64,000 nt of DNA, from contig CAYJOL010000002.1 of the NCBI GenBank assembly GCA_964371785.1, positions 372,001-436,000 of the forward strand. Reading direction: 5' to 3'. The notes under the pieces were generated by a model that worked only from the letters and a program-made list of their open reading frames with translations, had not been told where the DNA came from and did no database searches. Origin of the DNA: CAVQCT01 sp964371785. Lineage in GTDB: Bacteria; Zixibacteria; MSB-5A5; GN15; FEB-12. Made by a program: the position numbers and the translations under genes. Shown one piece after another: positions 7,716-17,687 of the stretch (position 1 is the stretch's first letter; each line of letters starts with the position of its first letter).

Positions 7716-10697
7716 TTACTCCCCCAATACTTCTCTGATATCCGTCGCAACCTTGAAGTCGACCCCCAGTGAGGCGAAATGCGCCTTGCCACAGTCGACC
7801 TTCTTGTTCTCTATACTTCTTCGTTTGTCCTTGTCGTGGGTGCTCTTGGTCTCGCGTACGAGGTACAGCTTTTGCTCCCGTTCCGTAACCACTGCCCAAT
7901 CTGGATTGTAGTTTCCTAACGGAGTGGGAACCACAAACCAACGCGGTAGTTTGCAGAAGAACTTGACATTCTCATTGGTGTCGAGCTTCTCGGCAATTTC
8001 CTTTTCTACCTCTGATTCATACTCGATGAAGTCGTAGGGCGTCCTATCATCCGTGCTCTGAACTACATAGAGCCGACTCAAGTATCTCTCCAATTCGTCC
8101 TGTTCGAACAGTCGCATTTCGTAGAATTGGCCTGCAATTAGCTCGTATTTGATGCCGTCAATTATTAGTTCGTGAAGAGCTCTGCTAATCAATTTCGCTG
8201 ACTCAGTCATAAACACCTGTGGATTGACAATGAAGTCCTTCAGTCGCCCCGACTGCTTTAGGATTTCGACAAGCGTTCCTCTTGTCAATTCAGTCTCTCT
8301 CTGCAGAAATGCCAATATGTCCGGCAGACCGCGAGTGGCCTTCGCAATCTCGGTTCGGCTATCCAATACTCGGCCACTTTCAATGCCAGCTTCAGTAATG
8401 TCGACCTCGGTCTTGTCTATCAGAATGCGAACTGGCAGGATCTCTTGCATCGCCGTGATTTTGGCCACAGCTCGCTTAACAAGCTCAGCCGTCTCGAACT
8501 CAACCGAGTACTTGGTTTTCTGACTTATCTTGTTCCACAGTATCTTGAAGTCTTCTTTAAGTTCAATCCGCTTGTTGTACTTGAACGGTCTTTTGTCGCG
8601 GGAATTCACTATCCGATTCTTGAAGATGTAACGCTTCATTTCATCAGTGATCGCCCCTCTCAACGGCTGCAAGTCTTCCGGCACCTCAAGCGAGAAATCC
8701 TTCTTCTCTGGGGTAAACTTGGCAGTGATGTCACCGGCCTCATCGAGATATCCCTTCTCGACCATTACCTGCCAGATTTGTTCGGATTGCTCCTGGCCGA
8801 TAGGGTTATCAGTCTTGTCGCTTATCACCTGAGCAAAGGCGATCTTCTCTAAGCGCCCAAACTTAAATCCTCCTCCAATATCGTTCTCAATGTCTTCCTG
8901 TAGTCCTTTTGCATATTGCTCAAAGGACTCACTGGCAATTACTGTCAGCTTGTTGATGTTGTCGTCGAAAATGCGCTCACCGTCCTGATTTACCGGAAGC
9001 CTGAGTCCTCTGCCCAACGTCTGACGCCGTTCTCGCTCTGTTCCCATTTCCCGAAGTGAGCAAATCTGGAATACGTTTGGATTATCCCAGCCTTCTTTGA
9101 GAGCGGAGTGACTGAAAATGAAGCGGAGTGGTTCGTCATTAGACAGGAGGCGTTCTTTGTCCCGCATGATGAGCTCATAGGTCTCATCATCCGCCTTTGT
9201 TCCCCCGGTCGTATCCTTAAGAGCAACAACCTTGCCCTTCTTCCTGTCTGCAGAGAAATAGCCGTCATGGAGATCTTCAACGTTGAATGGGATCAGACCC
9301 TTAAACAGGGGCTTCTGTGATAACTCGGTGAAAGCCTCCTCAAACCAGGTAGCCAGTTTGCCTTTCAGCGGATTGCCTTCATCATCATAGGAGCGATAAT
9401 TTGCGACCCTATCTATGAAGAAGAGCGAGAGTACTTTGATTCCCCTGTCTTTGTATTTCTTTTCCTTCTTGAAATGCTCTTCCACAGTCTGCTTGATCTG
9501 CGTTCGAAGCACTTCATCGCCCATGCCGCCAACTTCCTGTTTTGGTTCGAGCGTCTTGCCATTGGCGAATTCTACATGTTCCAATCCTGACTCGGCACAA
9601 ATATTCGTCACCAGGTACCCTTCGTAGCCAGAGCGATTTGTTTGTTGCCCGATGTCAGTTCCGTGTTTCAGTTTGATTCTCTTCTCGCGGGGAGCTCCGT
9701 TGTGGTCCTCGATAATTGTTGCCGTGGCATGAGGCGTTCTGGCATTCTTAGCGTAACCGATACCCTCTATGCGAATGAAGCATTCGTCGTACCCTTCGTC
9801 GGCGCGTATCGAGGACACCTCTATTTGCTTCACCAGCCGCATATCATAGGCTTTGATAGGATCCAATCGATACAACAAATTGTAAGGATTGACATGTGTG
9901 GCCGAGTAGCGCAGACAGAGCAGTGGTGTCAGAGTCTTGATGGCGCGTTTTGCCTTGTCGGTATTATCCACACTCTGAGGCTCATCGATAATCACTATGG
10001 GGTTTGTAGCCTGCACGTACTCAATAGGCCTGCGGCCCGACATCTTGTCTTGTTCCTGGTGAATGATATTGAGCTTCTTGCGCTGTTCTTCAGTCAGTTG
10101 CGAATAATCTTCGACTTCGCCGGCGTCCTTCTGAAACGCCTGGATATTGATTATCATGATCTGGATTTCATTGCTGACCGCAAACTGACGGACTTTCGAG
10201 AGGTCACTTGAGTTATAGACAAAGTGATCAAACGGTACGTTTGAATAGAGCCCCTTGAAGTGCTCGCGCATTATATCAATCGACGACAGTACACCCTCTC
10301 GGATTGCCACCGAGGGAACCACGATAATGAACTTTTTGAAGCCAAACTTTCGGTTAAGTTCAAATATGGAACGGAGGTAAACGTAGGTCTTGCCTGTTCC
10401 GGTTTCCATCTCTATTGAAAAATTGGGAAAACTGTACGAATCATTATCTTCCCGTAGCGAACGCGACTTCGGAACATTGTTCCGTTCCTGGATTGTCTGC
10501 AGATTTTTCAGGAGTTGATCAAGAGCTAGTTCAACCTCGTTGCCGAGCCCAAGCTCGTTGAACCCTGTGAGGCTGAACTGATTCCCAGTGCTGACCTCAA
10601 ATTCACCTTGTTTGGGAGGCAGACCTTCAAAGAGGTCGACTACCGCGTTGATCGCGTCTATTTGAAAATCAAGGTTGGAATCAAACTTCAGTTTCAC
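7716..10697 (-). CDS. res: Type III restriction endonuclease, Res subunit
   Basis: This 993-residue protein has the type III Res layout: N-terminal helicase with Walker A METGTGKT (97-104), motif II DEPQ (238-241), motif III RYSATH, a late GRGLRLP motif VI, and a C-terminal PD-(D/E)xK nuclease (NYNPDWAVV, then YLVRETKST). Res joins Mod to translocate or switch on DNA and cut when two unmodified, opposed sites are met. It starts at GTG 10697 after AGGGGA, 9 nt from the mod stop. All key motifs appear intact. Confidence 0.92.
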   Translation of the reverse strand: MKLKFDSNLDFQIDAINAVVDLFEGLPPKQGEFEVSTGNQFSLTGFNELGLGNEVELALDQLLKNLQTIQERNNVPKSRSLREDNDSYSFPNFSIEMETGTGKTYVYLRSIFELNRKFGFKKFIIVVPSVAIREGVLSSIDIMREHFKGLYSNVPFDHFVYNSSDLSKVRQFAVSNEIQIMIINIQAFQKDAGEVEDYSQLTEEQRKKLNIIHQEQDKMSGRRPIEYVQATNPIVIIDEPQSVDNTDKAKRAIKTLTPLLCLRYSATHVNPYNLLYRLDPIKAYDMRLVKQIEVSSIRADEGYDECFIRIEGIGYAKNARTPHATATIIEDHNGAPREKRIKLKHGTDIGQQTNRSGYEGYLVTNICAESGLEHVEFANGKTLEPKQEVGGMGDEVLRTQIKQTVEEHFKKEKKYKDRGIKVLSLFFIDRVANYRSYDDEGNPLKGKLATWFEEAFTELSQKPLFKGLIPFNVEDLHDGYFSADRKKGKVVALKDTTGGTKADDETYELIMRDKERLLSNDEPLRFIFSHSALKEGWDNPNVFQICSLREMGTERERRQTLGRGLRLPVNQDGERIFDDNINKLTVIASESFEQYAKGLQEDIENDIGGGFKFGRLEKIAFAQVISDKTDNPIGQEQSEQIWQVMVEKGYLDEAGDITAKFTPEKKDFSLEVPEDLQPLRGAITDEMKRYIFKNRIVNSRDKRPFKYNKRIELKEDFKILWNKISQKTKYSVEFETAELVKRAVAKITAMQEILPVRILIDKTEVDITEAGIESGRVLDSRTEIAKATRGLPDILAFLQRETELTRGTLVEILKQSGRLKDFIVNPQVFMTESAKLISRALHELIIDGIKYELIAGQFYEMRLFEQDELERYLSRLYVVQSTDDRTPYDFIEYESEVEKEIAEKLDTNENVKFFCKLPRWFVVPTPLGNYNPDWAVVTEREQKLYLVRETKSTHDKDKRRSIENKKVDCGKAHFASLGVDFKVATDIREVLGE

Positions 10698-10706
10698 TGG
10701 TGTCCC

Positions 10707-12698
10707 CTACACTGTGCGGAATACAATTTGGTCTTGTTTATCGCGTCCCTGGTTACGGGCGGCGAATGTCTGCACAGCATTCGCTTTGAGCTGGTCGTTA
10801 CCCTTGAATCCCCGATCAAGGCAGATAAACTGAAGCGGCTCAGCCCCAGCAATAGCATCAACCAACTCTTTGGTGATTTCGTCCTCAAGACAGATTAAGA
10901 GTAGACCTTCGGCAACAGAAAAGACCGACTTTCCAGCGAAGTCAATTGCTTCGATCTTCTCCGTCGGCTTGAAGCCAGCCTTCAAGAGTAACTCGAATAG
11001 AATGTCCTCCTGTGTGGCCTTCGGGTCAATGTGCTCAACGAACGCCTCGAGCTGTTCAGCAATCCTCTCTTCGGTAGGTTTCGATTCGGAGCCATTCCAA
11101 ACATTAAAGTTGGATTTATCTAACCTGAACACCTTAAAACCAAGGTCGAGTACTTCAACCTGAGGCTGCAGTAAATCTGCCTGTCCCGATTCCCGAATAC
11201 CCGAAACTCGACTCTGAATCTTTGCAATGACACGTCGGATGCGTTCCTTTCCGATGTCTGCAACTGTAGGCGGGATATTTGTCTCTTTGCAGAAATCAAA
11301 AGCCTGCTTGTGATCAATATTCTCCGGGTCTAAGATCTCGGGTAATTGAACTAGTATATACTTGACGGCCCTACCGTGCTCCATGTCATACTTGAGCGTA
11401 GCGTGTGCAGTTGTGGCTGAGCCTGCAAAAAAATCCAGTACTATAGAATCATCTGTCGAGGCGATCTCAATAATTCGCTCAAGCAGGCGTACTGGCTTAG
11501 GCGTCGAAAACACTTCGGCCCTGCCAAAAATTCCGTTTACCTCTAGCTTCCCTTCTTGCGAGTGTCCGACCTCCTTGTTGCTCCACCAAGTCCAAGGAAT
11601 CTTTCCATCTGTTTCCTTTAGATAGTTCTTTCTTCTTGGAACGCTATCTCCATTCGCTCCAAAGTGGAATCTACCTTCGGCTAACTGCTCAAGAAATACT
11701 TCTTCCACGTTTTGCCAGCACTTACCTGGAGGCGGGAAGAACACTCTCCCGCTTGGAGTGGTGATCCCATATAGCTGGTTCGGCCTGATCCCTCTTGCAG
11801 TATAGTCCGAGGAGACCCACGGCCCCTTTGGGTCATTGTCGGGATTCTTGTAACGTTGCTTTTCTTCATCCGTTAGAGCCAGCTTCTTGAGTGATAATCC
11901 TGCTTGTGGTGTCTTGCCATACAGCAAAATGTACTCATGTGCGTCACTAAACGTCGTGCGCATGTCTGGCGCTGTTCTCTTCTGCCAAACTATCTGTGCA
12001 ACAAAACTATCAGGTCCGAGTATCTCATCGCAGAGTGACCGTAGGTTTGTCACCTCATTGTCATCAATGGAGATAAAGAGCAATCCGTCATCTCGAAGTA
12101 GGTTTCTTGCCAGGTATAGTCGCGGATACATCATATTCAGCCACTTGGTATGAAATCTACCCTCGCTTGGATTATTCGTAGAGAATCGTTTGCCTGTATC
12201 ATCCGCGAGCCCAGCATAAGCTAGATAAGTGTCAATTGACTCAGCATAATCATCCGGGTAAATAAACTCTTTCCCAGTATTGTATGGAGGATCTATATAA
12301 ATCAGCCGAATCTTCCCGTAATACGACTTTTGCAGGAGCTTGAGCACCTCAAGATTGTCACCCTCGATGAACAGGTTCTCGGTCTCATCGAAATTGACCG
12401 ATTCTTCGCGACAAGGCTTAAGAGTGGCAATAGACGGCTTCTGAATGAGCTTCATGCACTCCTTCTTGCCCGGCCAGTCCATGCCGTACCGCTCGCGGCG
12501 AGCTTCGAAAACATCGCTAAACGTCCCTAGCTCGGCTTTGAGTTTCTCGAAGTCGATGCTCTCTACCAACTCCCCCTTGTCATTGATCGTCTCGGTAAAC
12601 ACTGAGGGAAACATCTGCTTGACTTGTGCCCTGTTGCTTTCACCAATGTCTATCGACGTGAGATTCGCTTTCTCGGGCATGACTTTATCTTCGCTCAT
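10707..12698 (-). CDS. mod: Type III DNA methyltransferase, Mod subunit
   Basis: A 663-residue adenine methyltransferase of beta-class order: DPPYNTGKEF (motif IV) comes first and LDFFAGSATTAHA (motif I, SAM binding) later, with a long target-recognition region between. It modifies the recognition site and supplies specificity to the Res complex. The frame can be extended to 12728, but ATG 12698 has GAGGAG 10 nt before it and avoids overlap with the SNF2 gene, so it is preferred. It lies 14 nt after the SNF2 stop and 9 nt before res. Confidence 0.92.
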   Translation of the reverse strand: MSEDKVMPEKANLTSIDIGESNRAQVKQMFPSVFTETINDKGELVESIDFEKLKAELGTFSDVFEARRERYGMDWPGKKECMKLIQKPSIATLKPCREESVNFDETENLFIEGDNLEVLKLLQKSYYGKIRLIYIDPPYNTGKEFIYPDDYAESIDTYLAYAGLADDTGKRFSTNNPSEGRFHTKWLNMMYPRLYLARNLLRDDGLLFISIDDNEVTNLRSLCDEILGPDSFVAQIVWQKRTAPDMRTTFSDAHEYILLYGKTPQAGLSLKKLALTDEEKQRYKNPDNDPKGPWVSSDYTARGIRPNQLYGITTPSGRVFFPPPGKCWQNVEEVFLEQLAEGRFHFGANGDSVPRRKNYLKETDGKIPWTWWSNKEVGHSQEGKLEVNGIFGRAEVFSTPKPVRLLERIIEIASTDDSIVLDFFAGSATTAHATLKYDMEHGRAVKYILVQLPEILDPENIDHKQAFDFCKETNIPPTVADIGKERIRRVIAKIQSRVSGIRESGQADLLQPQVEVLDLGFKVFRLDKSNFNVWNGSESKPTEERIAEQLEAFVEHIDPKATQEDILFELLLKAGFKPTEKIEAIDFAGKSVFSVAEGLLLICLEDEITKELVDAIAGAEPLQFICLDRGFKGNDQLKANAVQTFAARNQGRDKQDQIVFRTV

Positions 12699-12712
12699 CG
12701 AACACGACTCCT

Positions 12713-15589
12713 CTAAATCAATCTCCACCGAACGGTGAAAAGCGGCTCTTCTTTGATGTTTTGGCTCATGCGAGCCTCGATTTCGTCTATTAGGGCATCC
12801 TTTTGCTTTTCCACTTCATGAGCTGACTCGTCATACTCTTTCCATGCCAAGTCTCTCTTTTTGGAAAGGTCACGCACCTTCTTCTGAAGCTCCAGCTTCT
12901 CTGGCAGGTTTGGCGCGATTCGCGCTTCCTTTTTTAGCTCCTTGATCTCGTCGTCCAGCTCTTTGAGGGTGGTTTTTAGCGATATCCGCTTGTCCTCTCC
13001 CCACTTGTCCAATTTATCGAGCTCAACCTCGAAGTATTGTGCGTTCTTTGTACTAATGTCGTTGACAATCGTGTTCTTCTCTCGATCAAACTTCGTCTTG
13101 AGTTCTTTGGACATAGTTGTATGCTGAGCTGCTGCTGAAGATTCCGCTTCCTGCGATAGCCCATTGATGGAAAACATGCGGTGACATTGCTCGGGATCAA
13201 TCGTAGTCCCGTCATCACAGATTGCACAGGGGATCAAGAAGTCTTCGGTTTCGAAAGCAGATATCGAAATGCTGGTCACAGTCAACCAGCCGGACTTGCC
13301 AATAAGTGATTCGAGAATGGAAATCTTCGTGGGCGTGTTTTGGTAGTCGAGAATCAATTCTGACAGTGGAAGCTGCTCTGCTTTGCATTGTTCAATAATA
13401 CGCTGTGCCAGAGGGTGCCCGATTCGATAGATATTGGCATCTTCGACGCTCTTTCCAATCCTGTAGGGCCCCGGATGGACCTTCTCGTTGGGAAATGGGT
13501 TTTCCACGAGATAGAATGAGTGATTGTCGCCGTCAAAACGGGCATATGGCTCGAGGAAGTACCTGGTTAAATGCCAGAGCCACTGTTCATACTTCCCTAA
13601 GTAGTCACGACTTTCCTTCAGGTTCACTTTGAGTTTCTCATGAACCTCTTCGTCAAAATTCTCGAGTAACCGTTGCCGAGTCGTCTTGATGTTTTCGTCA
13701 ATCTCTAGTTCCAGCTCCTTCTGCAGAAAATCAAAAGACAGCTGAATTTGCTCGGAAGTGCGGCAACTCTGATAGATTTGAGCAATTCGCTTTTCAAAAT
13801 CCACACCGGACTCGATGCTCCCCAACACTTCGTCGCTGGCTCCAAAAACGCCACTGAAGAGCTTAAACTTTTCTGAAAGCAATTCATAGACTCTTTGGTC
13901 GGCAGCGTTCTTTCTATTCAAGAAATTCACAACCACTACGTCAAATTGTTGACCGTACCGGTGGCAACGGCCAATACGTTGTTCAATGCGTTGGGGATTC
14001 CAGGGTAGATCATAGTTTACCACTAAAGAACAGAACTGAAGATTCACACCTTCAGCTGCCGCCTCGGTTGCAATCATTATGACAGCTTCATCCCTGAAAT
14101 AGTCAACGAGAGCAGCTCGCAGGTCTGAAGTCCTTGATCCAGTAACTCTGTCGGTGCCTTGGTGCTTGTTCAGCCAATTCTTGTATATCTCCTTGGACTG
14201 TGCATCGCTATTAGATCCATTGAAGAGCACTATCTTGCCAGCGTAGGCAGTTTCTTCAAGTATCTCCTTCAAATAATTCTGAGTGCGACGGGACTCGGTG
14301 AAAATTATCGCCTTCTTCTTCGCTCCAAGTTCTTCCAGTTTATCGAATCCTCGTCTCAAGGCAGTCAAGAGCACCTGGCCCTTTGAGTTCTTCCTGATCG
14401 AATCAGCGAGTTGCTGAAAGAAGCGGAGAGACTTAATCTCCTGCTTTATCTCAGACAGCTCCTCTTGAGTCCAGTCTCGTTGCTCAGCCGAATCTGTCTC
14501 ATCTTCCTCCCACTCGTCAGCCGTCTCATCAAATGACTCATAATCTTCCGAAACGTCGGTCTGGACATCCGCTGGAAGCTGTTTCCCCGCTGTGGCCGCC
14601 TCGAGCTTATTGGCAAGTGCCTCCAGAGTCCCGGAAATTGCATACGTTGAAGACGCCAGCAGCTTTCTGAGAATGAGCGTCATTAGGTGTCGTTGACTTG
14701 CTGGCAAAGCAAAAAGTGTCTTGCTCTGGAGATAGTCAGAAACCAGGTTGTATAGCTTCTGTTCGTCTTCGGTAGGTATGAACTCCTGTGTGATGGGAAT
14801 CCTGTTTGTGTATTTGATATACTCCAAGACTTGCCGCCTAAGAGTACGTTTACAGATCGGCTGAAGTCTCTGCTTCAGCTCGTCATAGTTGTCGTCGTCG
14901 CTGAGCCTGGCGTACTGACTGGTGAAGCTCTTTCTGTCTCCAAATGCATGGTCGTCAATCAGACTTACAAGGCCGTACAGCTCAAGAAGTGAGTTTTGAA
15001 GCGGAGTTGCAGTCAACAGAATCTTAGGTACGTGTTCGGTAGCCCGCTTGATTGCGTTGCCGATCTTGTTCGTCGGCTTGTAGACATTTCGAAGTCGGTG
15101 AGCTTCGTCAATTACGACGAGGTCCCATTCGACTTGGCGGATATAGTCTTCCTTCGCCTTTGCAAAATGGAGAGAGCAAATGAGAATCTTCTGTTTTCGG
15201 AAGGGGTTCGGCGATCCTTGTTTAGCTTCTCGATTGAAATTCCCGGATTCGAGAATTTCAGAAGGGAGAAAGAATTTGTCGAGCAGTTCCTGATTCCACT
15301 GCTTGCGCAAGTTCGAAGGAACGATTATGAGGATCTTTCGCTTTCTCTCTGCCCACTTTTGAGAAATCAGAATTCCGGCCTCAATTGTTTTTCCAAGGCC
15401 AACTTCATCGGCAAGTATTGCACCCTTGGAAAGGGGGGATCGGAATGCAAATAGGGCCGCTTCAACCTGATGCGGATTCAGGTCAACTTGCGCGTCGGAA
15501 AGAGTGTGAGCAAGTTTTTGAATGCTGTCTGATGAACATCGTTTGGTCAGTTCGTAGGCGAAGTACTTCGCATGATACGCTGTGATCAA
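12713..15589 (-). CDS. SNF2-family helicase linked to the type III R-M genes
   Basis: A 958-residue SNF2/Rad54-like ATPase. The N-terminal helicase half has ADEVGLGKTIEAG (Walker A, 60-72), IDEAHRLRN (DEAH at 161-164) and LLTATPLQNS; the C-terminal half has ATEAAAEGVNLQ and RIEQRIGRCHRYGQ. A possible zinc-binding patch CAIC near 770 and a long coiled coil near 840-940 follow. Such proteins translocate on DNA and occur in several defence loci. It may aid the Mod-Res system or act as a separate defence module. It precedes mod by 14 nt in the same operon. Confidence 0.85.
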   Translation of the reverse strand: MITAYHAKYFAYELTKRCSSDSIQKLAHTLSDAQVDLNPHQVEAALFAFRSPLSKGAILADEVGLGKTIEAGILISQKWAERKRKILIIVPSNLRKQWNQELLDKFFLPSEILESGNFNREAKQGSPNPFRKQKILICSLHFAKAKEDYIRQVEWDLVVIDEAHRLRNVYKPTNKIGNAIKRATEHVPKILLTATPLQNSLLELYGLVSLIDDHAFGDRKSFTSQYARLSDDDNYDELKQRLQPICKRTLRRQVLEYIKYTNRIPITQEFIPTEDEQKLYNLVSDYLQSKTLFALPASQRHLMTLILRKLLASSTYAISGTLEALANKLEAATAGKQLPADVQTDVSEDYESFDETADEWEEDETDSAEQRDWTQEELSEIKQEIKSLRFFQQLADSIRKNSKGQVLLTALRRGFDKLEELGAKKKAIIFTESRRTQNYLKEILEETAYAGKIVLFNGSNSDAQSKEIYKNWLNKHQGTDRVTGSRTSDLRAALVDYFRDEAVIMIATEAAAEGVNLQFCSLVVNYDLPWNPQRIEQRIGRCHRYGQQFDVVVVNFLNRKNAADQRVYELLSEKFKLFSGVFGASDEVLGSIESGVDFEKRIAQIYQSCRTSEQIQLSFDFLQKELELEIDENIKTTRQRLLENFDEEVHEKLKVNLKESRDYLGKYEQWLWHLTRYFLEPYARFDGDNHSFYLVENPFPNEKVHPGPYRIGKSVEDANIYRIGHPLAQRIIEQCKAEQLPLSELILDYQNTPTKISILESLIGKSGWLTVTSISISAFETEDFLIPCAICDDGTTIDPEQCHRMFSINGLSQEAESSAAAQHTTMSKELKTKFDREKNTIVNDISTKNAQYFEVELDKLDKWGEDKRISLKTTLKELDDEIKELKKEARIAPNLPEKLELQKKVRDLSKKRDLAWKEYDESAHEVEKQKDALIDEIEARMSQNIKEEPLFTVRWRLI

Positions 15590-15599
15590 TCGCCTCCCC

Positions 15600-15782
15600 C
15601 TATTTCCGGCTCGCCTTACCTGATTTCACCCATTTGTCTACTTCGACTACATTGAATCTAAGGAGCTTGCCAATCCTGTGGCATGGTATGCGATCCTTGT
15701 GGGTCCACATATAGACTGTGGACTTCTTGACCCCTAGGTGTGCGGCTATTTCGTCAACTGATAGCCAGCGATCGTTGGACAT
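15600..15782 (-). CDS. Excisionase/MerR-type helix-turn-helix protein
   Basis: A 60-residue protein made almost entirely of a winged HTH of the excisionase/DNA-binding type (HTH_17): LSVDEIAAHLGVKKSTVYMW, then IPCHRIGKLLRFNVVEVDKW. Proteins of this size act as excisionases or local regulators. It is first in the operon, 10 nt before the SNF2 gene, and AAAGG precedes ATG 15782. Its position suggests control of the defence genes; the integrase is 3 kb away, so a role as Xis is also possible. Confidence 0.8.
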   Translation of the reverse strand: MSNDRWLSVDEIAAHLGVKKSTVYMWTHKDRIPCHRIGKLLRFNVVEVDKWVKSGKASRK

Positions 15783-15860
15783 CTGGGTACCTTTTCAGAC
15801 AGATTGAATAGAGAACTAATCAAACAATATAGTAACACATCAAAATAGGCAATTCAATCG

Positions 15861-15892
15861 AAAAAAGGGCCGAAGACGCTGGTCTTCGGCCC
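15861..15892 (-). terminator. Rho-independent terminator after the DUF932 gene
   Basis: An 11-bp perfect stem, GGGCCGAAGAC (15867-15877) with GTCTTCGGCCC (15882-15892) and a 4-nt loop, is followed on the minus strand by six T (15866-15861). It directly follows the DUF932 stop and separates that gene from the defence operon. Confidence 0.9.
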
Positions 15893-15897
15893 TACCC

Positions 15898-16968
15898 TTA
15901 GGTTACCGTCTGGAGTAGCTGTCCCGCACGGCGTTCAAGGTCAACTTTTGAATCTGTGTGCCTGTGCGACTTGGCAAAAGCGGTCAATCCCTGCACCATT
16001 CCCCAAAGCGTTGTCGGATCGTCGCCTTCCGATTGTCCGAGGGTGAACGCTTCGGTGATTTCTCGTCTAGTAAAAGGCTTCTGAGCAAACCACTTAAGCA
16101 CGTCCTCGATGGTCATCCCAATTTTCTCGCGCATAGCCCCATGAACCATTTTACTGACAGAATCTGACAGTATGCGGCTTTCGACAAACCGATTCAAAAC
16201 TGGGACTGCTTCGCGGTAGTACCGATCAGGAGCCTTCTCGCGGTGAACGATGCGGAGCTCGTTTACTTCTTCTGCCCCCCATACAATGTGATTGCCGCAC
16301 ACATAGTTGTATAGGAACGTGGTCAGACCGAATGTCGAAGCGCCGGTCTCCGAATTCCAAATAAAGAACCCCCTTCCAAGCTTGGCGTTTCCGACTTCAA
16401 TCGGGGCCTCGTCGCTCACCATGAAGGCAAACATGTCACGATCAGAAGCGTAGAGTCCGCTCGGAAGCGAGTGTTTACTTTCCGGCACATGCCAGCCAGA
16501 GCCGGACACGGCTTCCTGCAAAGCGGCAATCACGTCCGAGTCCCAGATTCTGCCGTAGGTCGGTCCTGTAAACGCCGCCGCTTGAAGTTCGCCGTTCGCG
16601 GCAAAGCCTTCCTCGAAATTGCGGTAGAGTATCTGGCACTTCTCGGCTGACCTGGATATCCCCTGCCTCAGACAATCGCCTGCAAGTTCCACCGGAAGGG
16701 TGCGCAGATACCTTGCTGGTGCACCGACGGTCGTGCAAAGTTGCCCGAACGCCCAATGGGTAAACAGAGCGGTCGGATGATGATGGTTTAGGCCAATGCC
16801 GTGTTCGCCTTCAATTGCGATATGCAGGTCGCGGATGTTCACGACTTCCTCTCGCGAACCGTCGCGTCTGGCGAGAACGTGAGCGGCAAGATCCTCCAGC
16901 GACGAAAAGCGCTCGTCGGCTGGGCGTGACGCCCATTGCTGGTGCGCCTCGTACAAATTGACAGTCAT
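15898..16968 (-). CDS. DUF932 phage/plasmid-like protein
   Basis: The 356-residue protein belongs to the DUF932 family (phage/plasmid-like TIGR03299 type), found mainly on mobile elements and in phages: see GRIWDSDVIAALQEAV, GFFIWNSETGASTFGLTTFL and CGNHIVWG. Its biochemical role is unknown. The frame extends to 17064, but ATG 16968 is preceded by GGAGG at 6-nt spacing and is clearly the start. It has its own terminator and is probably a single-gene transcript. Confidence 0.8.
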   Translation of the reverse strand: MTVNLYEAHQQWASRPADERFSSLEDLAAHVLARRDGSREEVVNIRDLHIAIEGEHGIGLNHHHPTALFTHWAFGQLCTTVGAPARYLRTLPVELAGDCLRQGISRSAEKCQILYRNFEEGFAANGELQAAAFTGPTYGRIWDSDVIAALQEAVSGSGWHVPESKHSLPSGLYASDRDMFAFMVSDEAPIEVGNAKLGRGFFIWNSETGASTFGLTTFLYNYVCGNHIVWGAEEVNELRIVHREKAPDRYYREAVPVLNRFVESRILSDSVSKMVHGAMREKIGMTIEDVLKWFAQKPFTRREITEAFTLGQSEGDDPTTLWGMVQGLTAFAKSHRHTDSKVDLERRAGQLLQTVT

Positions 16969-17249
16969 ACTGTCCTCCGGTGATTGAATTGTTAAAGAAC
17001 GATGGTTAATAGCATCTTCCAGTTTATCCGACCGGTGGAATCCCTCAATTGCCGACGTGAGCAACTACCTGTGGATTGAAAGTCATTAGAAATGGGTGCA
17101 CCACCGTCACCAGAAGTCTGGCGTGCAACGAACCAGCCTCGTTTGTCGTTTTCAGACTGATTCGGCTGGCAACAGCATGTAGAGAGTGTTGACACGCGAG
17201 CGAGATGCGCATACATTTATTGGAGACTCTAGCGCGAGCCGAATAAAAG

Positions 17250-17281
17250 AAGAAGCACCGACATATGACGTGGTGCTTCTT
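17250..17281 (-). terminator. Terminator after the 84-residue gene
   Basis: The 10-bp perfect stem AAGAAGCACC (17250-17259)/GGTGCTTCTT (17272-17281) is followed on the minus strand by a TTTTATT stretch, 28 nt after the stop of the small gene. Confidence 0.7.
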
Positions 17282-17309
17282 GGCTAACTGGATTCCGAAA
17301 TGTCGAGAC

Positions 17310-17564
17310 TCAGGAAATCAATCCGATCCGGTCCCCGAGTTGTGCTAGCTTTGCATTGACCAGGTTCAGATGACGCACTCGCTCGTCCCGACTCAAAGAT
17401 TTCGTAACGGCTTCCCGGTGCAACCTCATAACGAAGAAACAAAACTCTTCGAGGATGTCCGCGTAGCGAGCTTCGTCGTGCAGTGCGTTCTGAACCATTT
17501 CAAAGGTCTTGAGCGAAACCGAGTCGAAATCAGGATTAGGGTCGGTAAATGCGGAATTGGACAT
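17310..17564 (-). CDS. Small helical protein of unknown function
   Basis: An 84-residue protein, not recognised. The open frame runs further upstream, but ATG 17564 has GGAGAGGAG about 6 nt before it and clears the divergent gene, so this start is well supported. The sequence is soluble and mostly helical (FEMVQNALHDEARYADILEE, then FCFFVMRLHREAVTKSLSRD). It is divergent from the 348-residue gene across a 123-bp gap, and a terminator follows it. Confidence 0.6.
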   Translation of the reverse strand: MSNSAFTDPNPDFDSVSLKTFEMVQNALHDEARYADILEEFCFFVMRLHREAVTKSLSRDERVRHLNLVNAKLAQLGDRIGLIS

Positions 17565-17687
17565 GTTAGTCTCCTCTCCAGGGCAGATAGTATGAACAAT
17601 GTTTGCTCTATTCCAACTGAACTGGAGAGTGCAACTTTCAGTTGTATCATAAATCACAAAAACAGTCAAGAGTAGGCGGGTGTACCT

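Noticed and set aside
4738..15782. DISARM or BREX system
   Set aside because: No DrmA/DrmB, PglZ or BrxC-type proteins are present; the genes fit Hachiman and type III R-M.
16992..17216. Frame with three consecutive Cys codons as another leader peptide
   Set aside because: No terminator or Cys-related gene follows, and there is no ribosome site; it lies upstream of a DUF932 gene.
17189..17217. Plus-strand promoter-like TTGACA-17-TACATT
   Set aside because: No gene or clear RNA follows on that strand; the later hairpin has no T run in this direction.
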